A stretch of 33,323 nt of DNA from CAYHGV01 sp964356135. Lineage in GTDB: Bacteria; Hydrothermota; Tepidihabitantia; CAYHGV01. The notes below the pieces were generated by a model, which ran no database searches, was not told where the DNA came from, and worked only from the letters and a program-made list of their open reading frames with translations. Location of the stretch: the NCBI GenBank assembly GCA_964356135.1, contig CAYHGV010000024.1, positions 1 to 33,323 of the forward strand, read 5' to 3'. Shown piece after piece: positions 7,379 to 16,200 of this stretch. Position numbers and translations under genes: made by a program. Each line of letters begins with the position of its first letter. Position 1 is the first letter of the stretch.

Positions 7379-10144
7379 ATGGATAGGCTTTTAGGGGTAC
7401 TTCAACAGCAGTTCGGGTTTCAGGACTTCTGGCCTGGCCAGCGGCCGGTGATTGAAAAGATCCTCGCCGGTGAAGATACGCTTGCGGTCATGCCCACCGG
7501 TTCCGGCAAATCGCTGATTTATCAGCTTGCATCGCTGCTCGTCGACGGCGTGACGGTTTGCATCTCACCGTTGATCGCCCTGATGAAAGACCAGGTCGAC
7601 TTTGCCCAGAGCATCAAATCCGATTGGGCAACGTTCCTCAACAGCTCGATCCCTGCCCGGGAACGGCAGGAGCGGCTCAAAAAACTCCTGAAGGGCCAGT
7701 ATAAACTCCTCTTTATCGCACCGGAACGGCTGCGCAGCCGGGAATTTCTGAGTGCCCTGCAGTTGCTCAAAGTTTCGCTTTTGGTCATCGATGAAGCACA
7801 CTGCATCTCGTTCTGGGGACACGATTTCCGTCCCGACTATCTCTATATTAAAGATGTCCGACGGCATTTGAATCACCATCGGCTCTTAGCCCTGACCGCT
7901 ACCGCCACACCAGCGATCCAGGATGAAATCATCAAAGAACTGGAAATGGATGCTCCTGCCCGGATTATGCTCGGATTTGACCGGCCCAATCTCAGACTCG
8001 AAGTTATCTCCACCCCGACCCTCGCCCGCAAGTACCATTCGCTGCGAACGCTCCTTGAGCGCCCGCTGATTGAGCAGTTTTCCGGTCCAGGCATCGTCTA
8101 TACCGGCACCCGGCAGGAAGCGGAAGAAATCGCCCAGTTTCTCACCGGTCTCGGCCAGAGCGCCGGTTTCTACCACGGCGGCATGAACTCGCAGGAACGC
8201 ACCCGAATCCAGGATTCGTTCATGGAAAACAGGTTACGAGTGCTCGGCGCGACCTGCGCATTTGGCATGGGCGTGGATAAGCCGGATATTCGGTTCATCA
8301 TTCATTGGCGCCTGCCGGCGAATGTTGAAACCTATTACCAGGAGATCGGCCGTGCCGGTCGTGACGGCAAACCGGCGCACGCCATTCTCTTTTTTTCGTT
8401 GGACGACCAGGACCTCCAGGCGCGGTTCATCACGACCGATGTCCCGAATCTTGGGGAGTTACAAACCATTCAGGAAGCCGTCGCCCAGGCTAACGACGCA
8501 CGTGCCGATGCTAACGACCTCGAGGTTCTGGCACTCCAGACCGGACTCGACGAAACCAAACTCAAAGTTGGCATAAGCCTCCTGGAGCGAACGGGCATTC
8601 TTCTTCGCCTGCCCGATTCCAGAATATCGAATCAGACCAACCATGACGACCTTATTCCCCTTCTCCCGTATTTTTTATCCGCTGCTCCCCTCCCGGACGG
8701 CGGCAAGAAGTGGCGGGTACTGGAGCGGCTCATCGCCGATTTGAAACGGCGGAAATTCGAGAATCTGAAAAAAATTGTCGAATACGGCCGCACCTCGACC
8801 TGCCGCCGGCGGTTCATTCTCGAACACTTCGGCGAACACCGGGATGGTCCCAACTGCGCCAACTGCGACTCCTGTCTTGCCCCGCCGCCGCCGGTGCGGC
8901 AACCGACCTTTGAATACATCGAGACCTTTTTAGATTTGCTCCGCCGCCGGCAGATAGACAAAAAAACGGCGGTCCGGATCCTTACCGGTTCCCGCTCCCA
9001 ATCACTCGAATCAATGATACCTGCCGAGGAACCGTCCCTGGGAAGATTTAAAGATTACCTCCAGCCATTTCTCGCCCAAAAGTTTTCATTCCTTGTCAAC
9101 AAAGGATATGTAGCCGAATCTTGCGCGAAAATACCTATTCTTCAGATCACGGAAAAGGGAAATGCGCTTCTTTCTACCATTCACTCCGAAACAGTCAATG
9201 CCGAGATCGAAGAATTCAACCGCGGATTTGACCACGCAGTCTCGTGCGAACCGGACGGATTAATTGTCCAATCACTGAAAGCGTGGCGCTATACCCTGGC
9301 GAAAAAGAAAGAGGTACCAGCATACCACATCTTCCATAACAGCGTCATCCAGGCAATTGCCCGCCACCTCCCCCAGACCCTGGAAGAACTCGAACATATC
9401 CGGGGCGTCGGTGATATTAAAGCGACAAAATACGGACCGGCGATACTAAAATTCACCCGGGTAGTACTCGGATCCGAAACGGATCCGCTCGGGTCCGAAA
9501 TGGACCCGAACGCTTCGGACGCGAACCCGTCCGTTGCGGACGCACTGATCCTCGACACCTTTACCACCCGCTTCCTCGCCCGGCCCCATCCGACCAGCCT
9601 TGCCGGTCGATTCGATGCCGGTTTTGCCCTCGATTTCAACAGCCGATTCGTCTCCGGTGAATGGCAGCGCACCGAACTCGGCCAGCTCGTCTTCGACCTG
9701 AAATATTTAGCCAAAAAAGACCGGGCAGCAGTGCTTGCCGCACGCTTCGCCGATTTCATCCACGACCATACCGAGCTTGATCCTATCGACTACATCATTT
9801 CGATTCCGGCATCCGTCACCGAACGGAAATTCGACCCGATGACCCTCGTCGCCCAGGCGCTGTCCCACATCCTGTCCATTCCCCTCGGCACCGGCTTGGT
9901 GAAAAAGGTCCGGGAGACGAAACCGATGAAAGAGATGACCAATATCGTCCGTAAACACAAGAACATTGAAGGTGCGTTTCGGACCACCGAACCGGCAACG
10001 TTCAAAGGAAAGCGGCTCCTCGTCATCGATGACCTCTTTGATTCCGGTTCGACGGTTGAAGAATTGATGAAAGAGTTGCGCCGGGCAGACCCGGCAGCAG
10101 TCTTCTTCATCGCCCTGACCAAAACGATCCATCGAGATGAATGA
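7379..10144 (+). CDS. recQ: RecQ-type DNA helicase fused to a ComF-like phosphoribosyltransferase
   Basis: From the ATG at 7379 the protein has 921 residues. A GTG at 7331 would add 16 residues encoded by a dispersed repeat and is less likely. The helicase core has Walker A T-G-S-G-K-S (40-45), D-E-A-H (138-141) and the RecQ aromatic loop S-F-W-G-H-D-F-R-P (144-152). The zinc-binding RQC part follows, with C-R-R-R-F near 474 and C-A-N-C-D-S-C near 492-498, then a winged helix and an HRDC domain (about 625-700, ending at GVGDIKATKYGPAI). A short linker made of 7-residue repeats joins this to a ComF-like domain (about 770-921) with the PRPP-loop motif V-I-D-D-L-F-D-S-G-S-T. ComF proteins are needed for natural transformation. 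Since dprA lies downstream, the fusion probably serves DNA uptake or recombination. Confidence 0.92.
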   Translation: MDRLLGVLQQQFGFQDFWPGQRPVIEKILAGEDTLAVMPTGSGKSLIYQLASLLVDGVTVCISPLIALMKDQVDFAQSIKSDWATFLNSSIPARERQERLKKLLKGQYKLLFIAPERLRSREFLSALQLLKVSLLVIDEAHCISFWGHDFRPDYLYIKDVRRHLNHHRLLALTATATPAIQDEIIKELEMDAPARIMLGFDRPNLRLEVISTPTLARKYHSLRTLLERPLIEQFSGPGIVYTGTRQEAEEIAQFLTGLGQSAGFYHGGMNSQERTRIQDSFMENRLRVLGATCAFGMGVDKPDIRFIIHWRLPANVETYYQEIGRAGRDGKPAHAILFFSLDDQDLQARFITTDVPNLGELQTIQEAVAQANDARADANDLEVLALQTGLDETKLKVGISLLERTGILLRLPDSRISNQTNHDDLIPLLPYFLSAAPLPDGGKKWRVLERLIADLKRRKFENLKKIVEYGRTSTCRRRFILEHFGEHRDGPNCANCDSCLAPPPPVRQPTFEYIETFLDLLRRRQIDKKTAVRILTGSRSQSLESMIPAEEPSLGRFKDYLQPFLAQKFSFLVNKGYVAESCAKIPILQITEKGNALLSTIHSETVNAEIEEFNRGFDHAVSCEPDGLIVQSLKAWRYTLAKKKEVPAYHIFHNSVIQAIARHLPQTLEELEHIRGVGDIKATKYGPAILKFTRVVLGSETDPLGSEMDPNASDANPSVADALILDTFTTRFLARPHPTSLAGRFDAGFALDFNSRFVSGEWQRTELGQLVFDLKYLAKKDRAAVLAARFADFIHDHTELDPIDYIISIPASVTERKFDPMTLVAQALSHILSIPLGTGLVKKVRETKPMKEMTNIVRKHKNIEGAFRTTEPATFKGKRLLVIDDLFDSGSTVEELMKELRRADPAAVFFIALTKTIHRDE
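9467..9541 (+). repeat. 21-nt palindromic tandem repeats in the RecQ-ComF linker
   Basis: The linker DNA runs as about 3.5 units of 21 nt encoding LGSETDP, LGSEMDP, NASDANP and SVADAL. Unit 1 has GGATCC-gaaac-GGATCC, unit 2 has TCGGGTCC (9489-9496)/GGACCCGA (9502-9509), and unit 3 has TTCG-gacg-CGAA. Further pairs are CGGAC (9516-9520)/GTCCG (9529-9533) and CGGAC (9537-9541). Arms change together between units 1 and 2. Confidence 0.7.
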
Positions 10145-10166
10145 TAGAATGCCAAACCGGGTAATG

Positions 10167-10268
10167 GGTTACGGCTACGATGCCCGTATCGGATTGCGTA
10201 AGTCGGTGACGGCAAAACCGTATCCCCTGACCGTTACCGAAACGGACTTCGTTACCTTAACCGTAACC
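10167..10268. repeat. Palindromic dispersed repeat with GGTTACGG/CCGTAACC ends (copy 1)
   Basis: GGTTACGG at 10167-10174 and CCGTAACC at 10261-10268 bound a 102-bp unit rich in 'gttacc/cgaaacgg' words. A related 73-bp unit with identical ends lies at 25824-25896. The inner words 'gcccgtatcg' and 'accgaaacgg' are shared when one copy is reversed. The right end lies 4 bp before the -10 box of dprA. Confidence 0.65.
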
Positions 10269-10284
10269 ATTCTATAGTATTACC
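10267..10284 (+). promoter_or_regulatory. Predicted near-leaderless promoter of dprA
   Basis: TATAGT (10273-10278) lies 6 nt before the ATG at 10285 and no Shine-Dalgarno site is present. A good -35 box is not obvious, and the -35 zone falls within the palindromic repeat that ends at 10268. Confidence 0.45.
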
Positions 10285-11142
10285 ATGACTGACCTCCGCT
10301 ACTGGCTTCTTTTGCAGAGTGTCGAAGGAATCGGCACCGTGACCTTCAACCGGCTGCTGGCGAAGTTCGGCGACCCGGAACTGGTCTTTTCAGCCGACCC
10401 CAATAGTTTCCTCGACATCCCCCGCTTGAACGATACCGTAATCAGTAACATTGTGACCGCCCGAGAACGTATGGAATCGATCGAACAGATTTTAACCGAG
10501 TTAGAGAATGCCGAAATAAAAATAGCCACCGTCAACGATGCCGATTATCCGGCAAGGCTCAAGCAGATCGACCATCCTCCACCTCTCTTGTATATCAAAG
10601 GAACGACCGAATTCGAAAAACCGATCGCGGTTGTCGGCACCCGCGACGCTTCGGTCGAAGGGCTGGATACAGCCCTTCGGTTTTCCCACACCCTTTCCTG
10701 CGCCGGCTTCACCATCGTCTCGGGCTATGCCCCGGGCATCGATACTGCCGCCCATATCGGTGCAATCAAAGCCGGCGGCAGAACCGTCATGGTGCTGCCC
10801 ACCGGCATTTTGCGTTTCTCCTCCCGACCGGAACTATCCGATATCTGGGACGACCTCATTGCGCGGGGAACAATACTTTCTGAATTCTTTCCCTTAGCCG
10901 AGTGGACCGTCGGTCAGGCAATGGCGCGCAACCGGCTGACGAGCGGTCTCTCGTTAGCGGTAGTCGTAATTGAAATTGGTGAACAGGGTGGAACGATCAA
11001 TACCGCCGAACAGGCAAAAAAACAGGGCAAGCCGGTCTTCGTGTATCAGCCGCCTCAAATGGTCGATGACGAACGGCTGCGAACCATTCCGGCTATTCCC
11101 GTGACAACCCCGGAACAAATCATCGATCAGCTAAAAGTCTAA
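10285..11142 (+). CDS. dprA: DNA-processing protein DprA (Smf family)
   Basis: This protein has 285 residues. DprA binds incoming single-stranded DNA during transformation and loads RecA. A helix-hairpin-like N-terminal part (L-L-L-Q-S-V-E-G-I-G-T-V-T) precedes the Rossmann-like DprA fold. Its hallmarks are visible: A-V-V-G-T-R at about 113-118, S-G-Y-A-P-G-I-D-T-A-A-H at about 146-157 (usually SGxAxGID), A-R-N-R-L-T-S-G-L-S and E-I-G-E-Q-G-G-T-I-N-T-A. The DprA C-terminal winged helix (DML1-like) appears to be missing, which is common in short forms. It lies 140 nt after recQ-comF in the same direction, with its own predicted promoter in the gap. Confidence 0.9.
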   Translation: MTDLRYWLLLQSVEGIGTVTFNRLLAKFGDPELVFSADPNSFLDIPRLNDTVISNIVTARERMESIEQILTELENAEIKIATVNDADYPARLKQIDHPPPLLYIKGTTEFEKPIAVVGTRDASVEGLDTALRFSHTLSCAGFTIVSGYAPGIDTAAHIGAIKAGGRTVMVLPTGILRFSSRPELSDIWDDLIARGTILSEFFPLAEWTVGQAMARNRLTSGLSLAVVVIEIGEQGGTINTAEQAKKQGKPVFVYQPPQMVDDERLRTIPAIPVTTPEQIIDQLKV

Positions 11143-11179
11143 AATAGAAATTAAAAAAATTTCCGGTCCAGGCAGTTCT

Positions 11180-11626
11180 TTAGTTCTCGAGCGGGTTAAT
11201 CGATAGAAATTTTCTGGAAGTCTCGGTATTAAAACCAATTTGCTCAGGAGGGCAACCAAGCGATGGATACCAGTAATTGATAGGGTGATATAGCAGTCGC
11301 CAGCGCTGCACTACTCCTCCTTGACTCCCTTCTTCCCAGAGCACAAATAACCTGTTTCCTTCGACCTTTATGAGAGGACGGGTAGAAAAAACGCAATCGG
11401 CACTATCAGGAGACGGAAAAGCAGAGAGGTTGACCGGCTTTTCGCCTTCCAATTTATAGTAAATGTCGCCTGCCTGTTCATAGGCGATATGGTAACAGCC
11501 ACTGTTATCCACAGCCACAACGGTGTCGGGTTTTATCTCTGCCGGCTCCTTCGAAGATTTTGATATTTCACTATAACCTATGGAGAAAACGATAAACAAT
11601 AAAATAAAAGCCCGGTTCCGTTTCAT
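11180..11626 (-). CDS. Secreted protein of unknown function, paralogue of a segment of the neighbouring subtilase
   Basis: This protein has 148 residues with an N-terminal signal-like segment (RAFILLFIVFSIGYS). The body matches a region of the 1179-residue protease encoded at 13208-16747. GDIYYKLEGEKPVNLSAF corresponds to SDIFYKVRG...PVNLSAY, STRPLIKVEGNRLFVLWEEG to STHPFVEAYGYKVFVTWAEG, and GGVVQRWRLLYHPI to KTVVQRYRYVNEPN. It therefore looks like a free-standing copy of one beta-propeller or BNR-like unit. It overlaps the upstream FG-GAP gene by an ATGA and ends the leftward operon. It has no sorting module at the C terminus, so either it is truncated or it remains periplasmic. Confidence 0.7.
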   Translation of the reverse strand: MKRNRAFILLFIVFSIGYSEISKSSKEPAEIKPDTVVAVDNSGCYHIAYEQAGDIYYKLEGEKPVNLSAFPSPDSADCVFSTRPLIKVEGNRLFVLWEEGSQGGVVQRWRLLYHPINYWYPSLGCPPEQIGFNTETSRKFLSINPLEN

Positions 11627-13155
11627 TTCTGCAAGACCAGTTTTTTTGTGAACCGCTGCGTATGGACCTGGTTGGAGGTTACGAGTTCGCAGAAGTAGAT
11701 ACCGGAGGATAACGGGCAGCCTTGATTATCTCTACCATCCCAGATTGTCTGGTTAAATGGTTGGTGTCGCTTCGCTCCACCTATGCTTTGCATTTGAATA
11801 GTCAAATGGTTAAATTGTTTAACCATCCGTCCGGACGCATCATAAATCTTCAGGCTGAGTTTATCCGCAATCCCGGCAATCTGGTATTTGATGGTAGTCT
11901 TATAGTTAAATGGATTAGGATAGTTCTGGTAGAGATGGGTGATGAGTGGCTTCCCTGACGGAGATTGAGCCTCTTGGATGGAGTGGGTATCAATTTCATA
12001 GATGTGGGTCGTGCCTTCGCCGGATAAGACGATTTCATCATAACCGTTTTTATTCAAGTCATAGCAGAGAGCATGGGCAGATTGGTTATAATCGCCCAAG
12101 TCGTTCTTCCAGTGCCATACCCTTTCATATTGGTCATTGCCAGTTGCTTTGAGGACAATTACATCAGTGCCAAGAGACCAGACTATCTCCTCTGCACCAT
12201 CGCCGTCCACATCACCGCAGTCGCTCTGCCGAGATATAGACGAACCAGAGTGCGGGAAGGAATCAAGCACAACTCGTTTATAGAGGTTATTGCCGATTGC
12301 TTCATACTGAACCAAGTAAGCCATAAATACATACATACCGATAGGTGTGTCAAAATTGACGAAAAACTCAGGCTTTCCATCTCCATCGCAATCCTTGCCC
12401 GAACAGAGGTCGTGACCGTTGGTCATGTAAATAGTATCTCGCCATGTTTCCTCAAATGCAACATCCCTAGAACTTTCATAAGTATGAACTACCGTCGGCC
12501 ACGGTTCAGTATCCTGCCAGGTCCAACTGGAAAATTCCATCTTCCCGTCCCCGTCAAAATCATCGCAGGGATAGCCCGAAGAAGTTCCGATAAATTTGGT
12601 AAGGACGAGTGCATTATTGTTATTACCAACATTTTCATAGACCTCAAAATCAGGACGGGTGCGGAGCCAGATTTCGTTTCTACCGTCTTGGTCAAAATCA
12701 GTAAGAAGGTATACACTAAACACATCAACCGAATCCCGTTTCGCCTCCCAGGATACTACCGATGGATAATCATTATAAGTTGGACTTTCCCGGGTTTGAA
12801 CCCAATATACATTCCATGGTTCTTTACTTGTTGTCCCCACCAAGTCGCTTAAATTATCTTTATCCATATCGTATATACCACCAAAATAAAACTCCATTGT
12901 ATCAACACGAACCTCTTCATATTTGCTACTGTCTCGGTATTCATAGATTTCTATTACATTTTTCCCAATATCCTCCCTATATGCCCGAAAAATTATTTCA
13001 TTTAACCCATTGTGATTTGTATCTCCGGCATCAATAGGTTCATCACCACCTGCTCTTACTCCCTCTGCAATCGAAGCGATCTGGTTAAATTCATAACCCG
13101 CAACAAATCGAAAAGAGAAAGTCAAAATTCCTATTGAAGTTAAAATTTTTATCAC
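11623..13155 (-). CDS. Secreted FG-GAP/VCBS-repeat protein with C-terminal sorting domain
   Basis: This protein has 510 residues and starts at a GTG with GGAGG 8 nt upstream. A signal peptide (residues 1-19, ending V-A-G) is followed by calcium-binding-like FG-GAP/VCBS repeats: DTNHNGLNEI, DMDKDNLSDL, DFDQDGRNEI, DFDGDGKMEF, DCDGDGKPEF, DVDGDGAEEI and DLNKNGYDEI. These probably form a beta-propeller. The C terminus holds YQNYPNPFN and a FlgD-like Ig/sorting module ending in F-T-K-K-L-V-L-Q-K, as in proteins exported by type IX-like routes. Compared with the subtilase's module, a stretch of about nine extra residues around SIGGAKRHQ is present, encoded by a mini-hairpin element. It is the second gene of the leftward operon. 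Confidence 0.87.
   Translation of the reverse strand: MIKILTSIGILTFSFRFVAGYEFNQIASIAEGVRAGGDEPIDAGDTNHNGLNEIIFRAYREDIGKNVIEIYEYRDSSKYEEVRVDTMEFYFGGIYDMDKDNLSDLVGTTSKEPWNVYWVQTRESPTYNDYPSVVSWEAKRDSVDVFSVYLLTDFDQDGRNEIWLRTRPDFEVYENVGNNNNALVLTKFIGTSSGYPCDDFDGDGKMEFSSWTWQDTEPWPTVVHTYESSRDVAFEETWRDTIYMTNGHDLCSGKDCDGDGKPEFFVNFDTPIGMYVFMAYLVQYEAIGNNLYKRVVLDSFPHSGSSISRQSDCGDVDGDGAEEIVWSLGTDVIVLKATGNDQYERVWHWKNDLGDYNQSAHALCYDLNKNGYDEIVLSGEGTTHIYEIDTHSIQEAQSPSGKPLITHLYQNYPNPFNYKTTIKYQIAGIADKLSLKIYDASGRMVKQFNHLTIQMQSIGGAKRHQPFNQTIWDGRDNQGCPLSSGIYFCELVTSNQVHTQRFTKKLVLQK
11763..11781 (-). repeat. Mini-hairpin element inside a coding sequence
   Basis: On the minus strand this is GGTG-GAGCGAAGCGA-CACC. Its 11-nt loop is identical to that of the intergenic unit at 6842-6860 (GATG-GAGCGAAGCGA-CATC), and only one base pair of the arms differs, as a matched A:T to G:C change. 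A second palindrome, CATTTGA-atag-TCAAATG, lies beside it at 11791-11808. Confidence 0.65.
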
Positions 13156-13168
13156 CTCTATCCTCCAG

Positions 13169-13197
13169 TGGGAGGGAGGCTTAATGCCTCCCTCCCA
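13169..13197 (-). promoter_or_regulatory. Intercistronic 12-bp hairpin after the subtilase gene
   Basis: TGGGAGGGAGGC (13169-13180) pairs perfectly with GCCTCCCTCCCA (13186-13197) around a 5-nt loop. It lies between the subtilase stop and the ribosome site of the FG-GAP gene. It lacks a following T-run in the direction of transcription, so it could be a weak terminator or an mRNA-stabilising hairpin that lowers expression of the second gene. Confidence 0.65.
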
Positions 13198-13207
13198 TTA
13201 AAGTCTA

Positions 13208-16200
13208 TCATCTTACAAGCACGACCTTACGATTTAGTTTAGTTGCATTGGTCTCGAGTTGAAAGAAGTAGAAACCTGCGGGAAGGGTTTTTCCCTGTCC
13301 ATCCTTACCATTCCATCGGATTGAATGGACCCCAAGTTCTCGGCTCATGGTCTTAGAGAAATCCCGAACCATTTGGCCGGAGACATCGTAGACCTTCAGG
13401 CTGATTTGACTCTGATTTTCAGAGAGTTGATAGCGGATTTCCGGAGCCCGGCTGGAGGGACTTGGAATTATCTGGAAGAACGGGACAGGGTTAATTGTGC
13501 TTCCTTCAACTCCAGTGATTTGCGGTTCAATTAGAAGCTTATCAACCCAGTCAAATTGATACATTCTTATTTCTTCGAGATAGGCAGGGAGCTTGCTGGT
13601 TCCGGTGACTTCGAGAATGATCTGGTTGTCCTGCTGAAGGTCAGGTCGAATCCAGATATCTACAGTTTCGGGTCTGCCCGCTTGGTAGGTGATGGTGGTA
13701 TCGACGAGCTTATCAAGGCTGAACTGCTGCTGATAATTAGTAGAAAATTCAGACTGAAAGGCGGTATAAACTACAGCCCGAAGTAGGTAAAATTTAGACT
13801 GATCAAGATAAGGAAGTTTGTAGATAAGTTGAGAGCCATAATCTACCTTATGATTGCGGGAATGTTCGAAACCGGTTCGCTTCAGGCAATAGGGAGAAGG
13901 GAGCGAGTCGCCGAGTTCTGTCCGGTAGTAGATGAGGGGGTAATCTGGATGAGGAGAAGCGTTAGCGAATAGCTGGGGTGGCGGCGAAAACTGGCTCAGG
14001 TCGAAAGGCATCCAGTAGGGTATATTATCTCCTTGGGTCCAAATTGTGCCGAAGTATATATCGTTGGGAAATACCCAGGGACAAGCGTGTGGAAATCGGC
14101 AGTTGTCGAGGTTGTAAGGGTCTGAAATAATCGCCTGCTCTTGATACCCCGAATCCAGCCGGTAGTCAAACCAGATATCCCAATTGCCATCCGGGTTATC
14201 ACACTGCATCCAGGTGGTGTATGCAGAGGTGCTCTTGGTAGGGTAGTCTGAAGAATATCCAGACAAGCTGATTGGAGTAGGGATTCCTGAGAGAGCTGGC
14301 ACCCAGATATTAATGTTCGGCTCGTTCACATATCGGTATCTTTGAACCACCGTTTTGTTTGTATTCCCCTCAGCCCAGGTGACGAATACCTTGTAGCCAT
14401 AAGCCTCAACAAAAGGATGGGTGGAACGAATTACATCAGAATAACCACCCGCTGAATAAGCCGAGAGATTGACCGGACCAAGCCATTGTCCGTTTACGCC
14501 TCGCACCTTATAGAAGATGTCAGATACATCACCTAATGGAGGGGGAAAGTTTGCACTATATTTCTCCCAGACGACATGGTAAATATCGCCCGGTGTCACG
14601 GCAATGCAGCAATTCTCGCAGGTTTGGTCTGGCCAACTCAAGTAGCTATCAAGAATAACCGGTTCAGCTATTGTGAACTGATGGCTCTGGGAATTGTAAG
14701 CACCAGAAACGAAGACAATGTATGACGAGACAGTCGGATTACCTCCGACGGAGTTGAGCCTTCTAAGGGGAAATACCACAGCACCTTTGAGAATATGATT
14801 TTGGTATGAGCCTACGAATGATCCAAACACCCCGCTTACGGGTCCGCATTCAACATCATCCCGATTAAAACCAAGGGGATGTACTTCGTCTAAGCACGGG
14901 AAAAACCTCCACACATTATCAAGGCAATGCAGTGCCAGATAGGGAAATTTATCATTCAGGTAGAAGATGCCATGATATACTGCTTCCCCTGGCGCTACGA
15001 TTTCCTTTGTTGCCAGTCCTGGAAACTCACCCACCGCTACCGTTTCGGGTTCGGAGCGGTTAAGATATCCTTCGGTCCAGTGGGTTTCGTAAATTGTGTC
15101 ACCGGATTCATAGGCAAACCAATACTTCCAGTTCGAACCGGGTCGGGGTAACGGAACCGCCGTCACCGAAAGGTGACGGTTATAATTGAAGGCGGTGGCA
15201 TGAGGTGACCAGGAGTATTCCCAGCTCGGCAGGTCTTGCACGGCGGCATTGACCGCATCCAGAGCATCAACCCGACCCCAGCCGAACCTGTAGTTGGGAT
15301 AAGTAGTATCGGGCAGGTGGTAACTGTTATCCAGCAGGAGATTGTAGACTTTCCTATAGGCTTGGCTTTGGCTCGGACACCTTGAGCGTATCGCTTCAAG
15401 CATCAGGGCGATGGAGCCAACTACATGGGGAGCCGCAAAAGAAGTACCGCTGCCGTCGCAGTATGAATAGTCGCTTTCATTGTTATTACTATGGATACTA
15501 CCTCCTGGCGCCATAATATCAGGTTTGATTAAATTCCAGTCCGGACGCCCCCAATCATCCTCGACTGTATACGGATATTCTTCAGGCGCTGGTCCTATAC
15601 ACGAGAAATCCGCCTTATAATCACTTTCTGTTGTAGCACCCACTCCAATCACTACCGGGTAATTAGCTGGGCGCTTTACATAGGGTCCGTCTGTGGTATT
15701 GCCGACAGCACAAACCGGGATAGTTCCCAGGTCACGGAGATTTCTCAGGCTAAACCAGTGAGTAGGAAATTGCTTATGAAAATTATCACCGAAGGAGAGG
15801 TTGATGACATCGGCACCCCTTGGCTCTGGCTTACCCCAAAGCTCAGCATACCACTGAATGCAAGAGCTCACTTTCTCGTCATCAGAAAGCAACATATTTA
15901 GTCCTTCATCCCACCAGAAAGCCCTTGCGCAGATGAACTTCGCATCTGGAGCGACCCCAATACTTGGAGTGCCTTCATTTCCGCCGCACATGATGCCCAT
16001 AGTCATCGTCCCATGACCCTGAATCGGACTTAATTCATCGCAATCGAAGGGCGTGGGTCTCCCCTCCACGGCATCGAACCAGTGATTCTCCGGGTCAAGT
16101 TGACCTTCTCCCCGCCATTTTCCTGTTAGGACTTCATGGCTGACCCTCACTCCGGAGTCCATATTCCCCACCACGATGCCGAGTCCGGTGTAACCGCGGG

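Noticed and set aside
12073..12852. Open frame of 259 codons opposite the FG-GAP gene
   Set aside because: The minus-strand frame has a signal peptide, repeated DxDxDG motifs and a sorting domain. The opposite frame has no recognisable features.
13169..13197. Rho-independent terminator after the subtilase gene
   Set aside because: The hairpin is perfect but no T-run follows it, and the next gene's ribosome site begins right after. It was kept only as an intercistronic hairpin.
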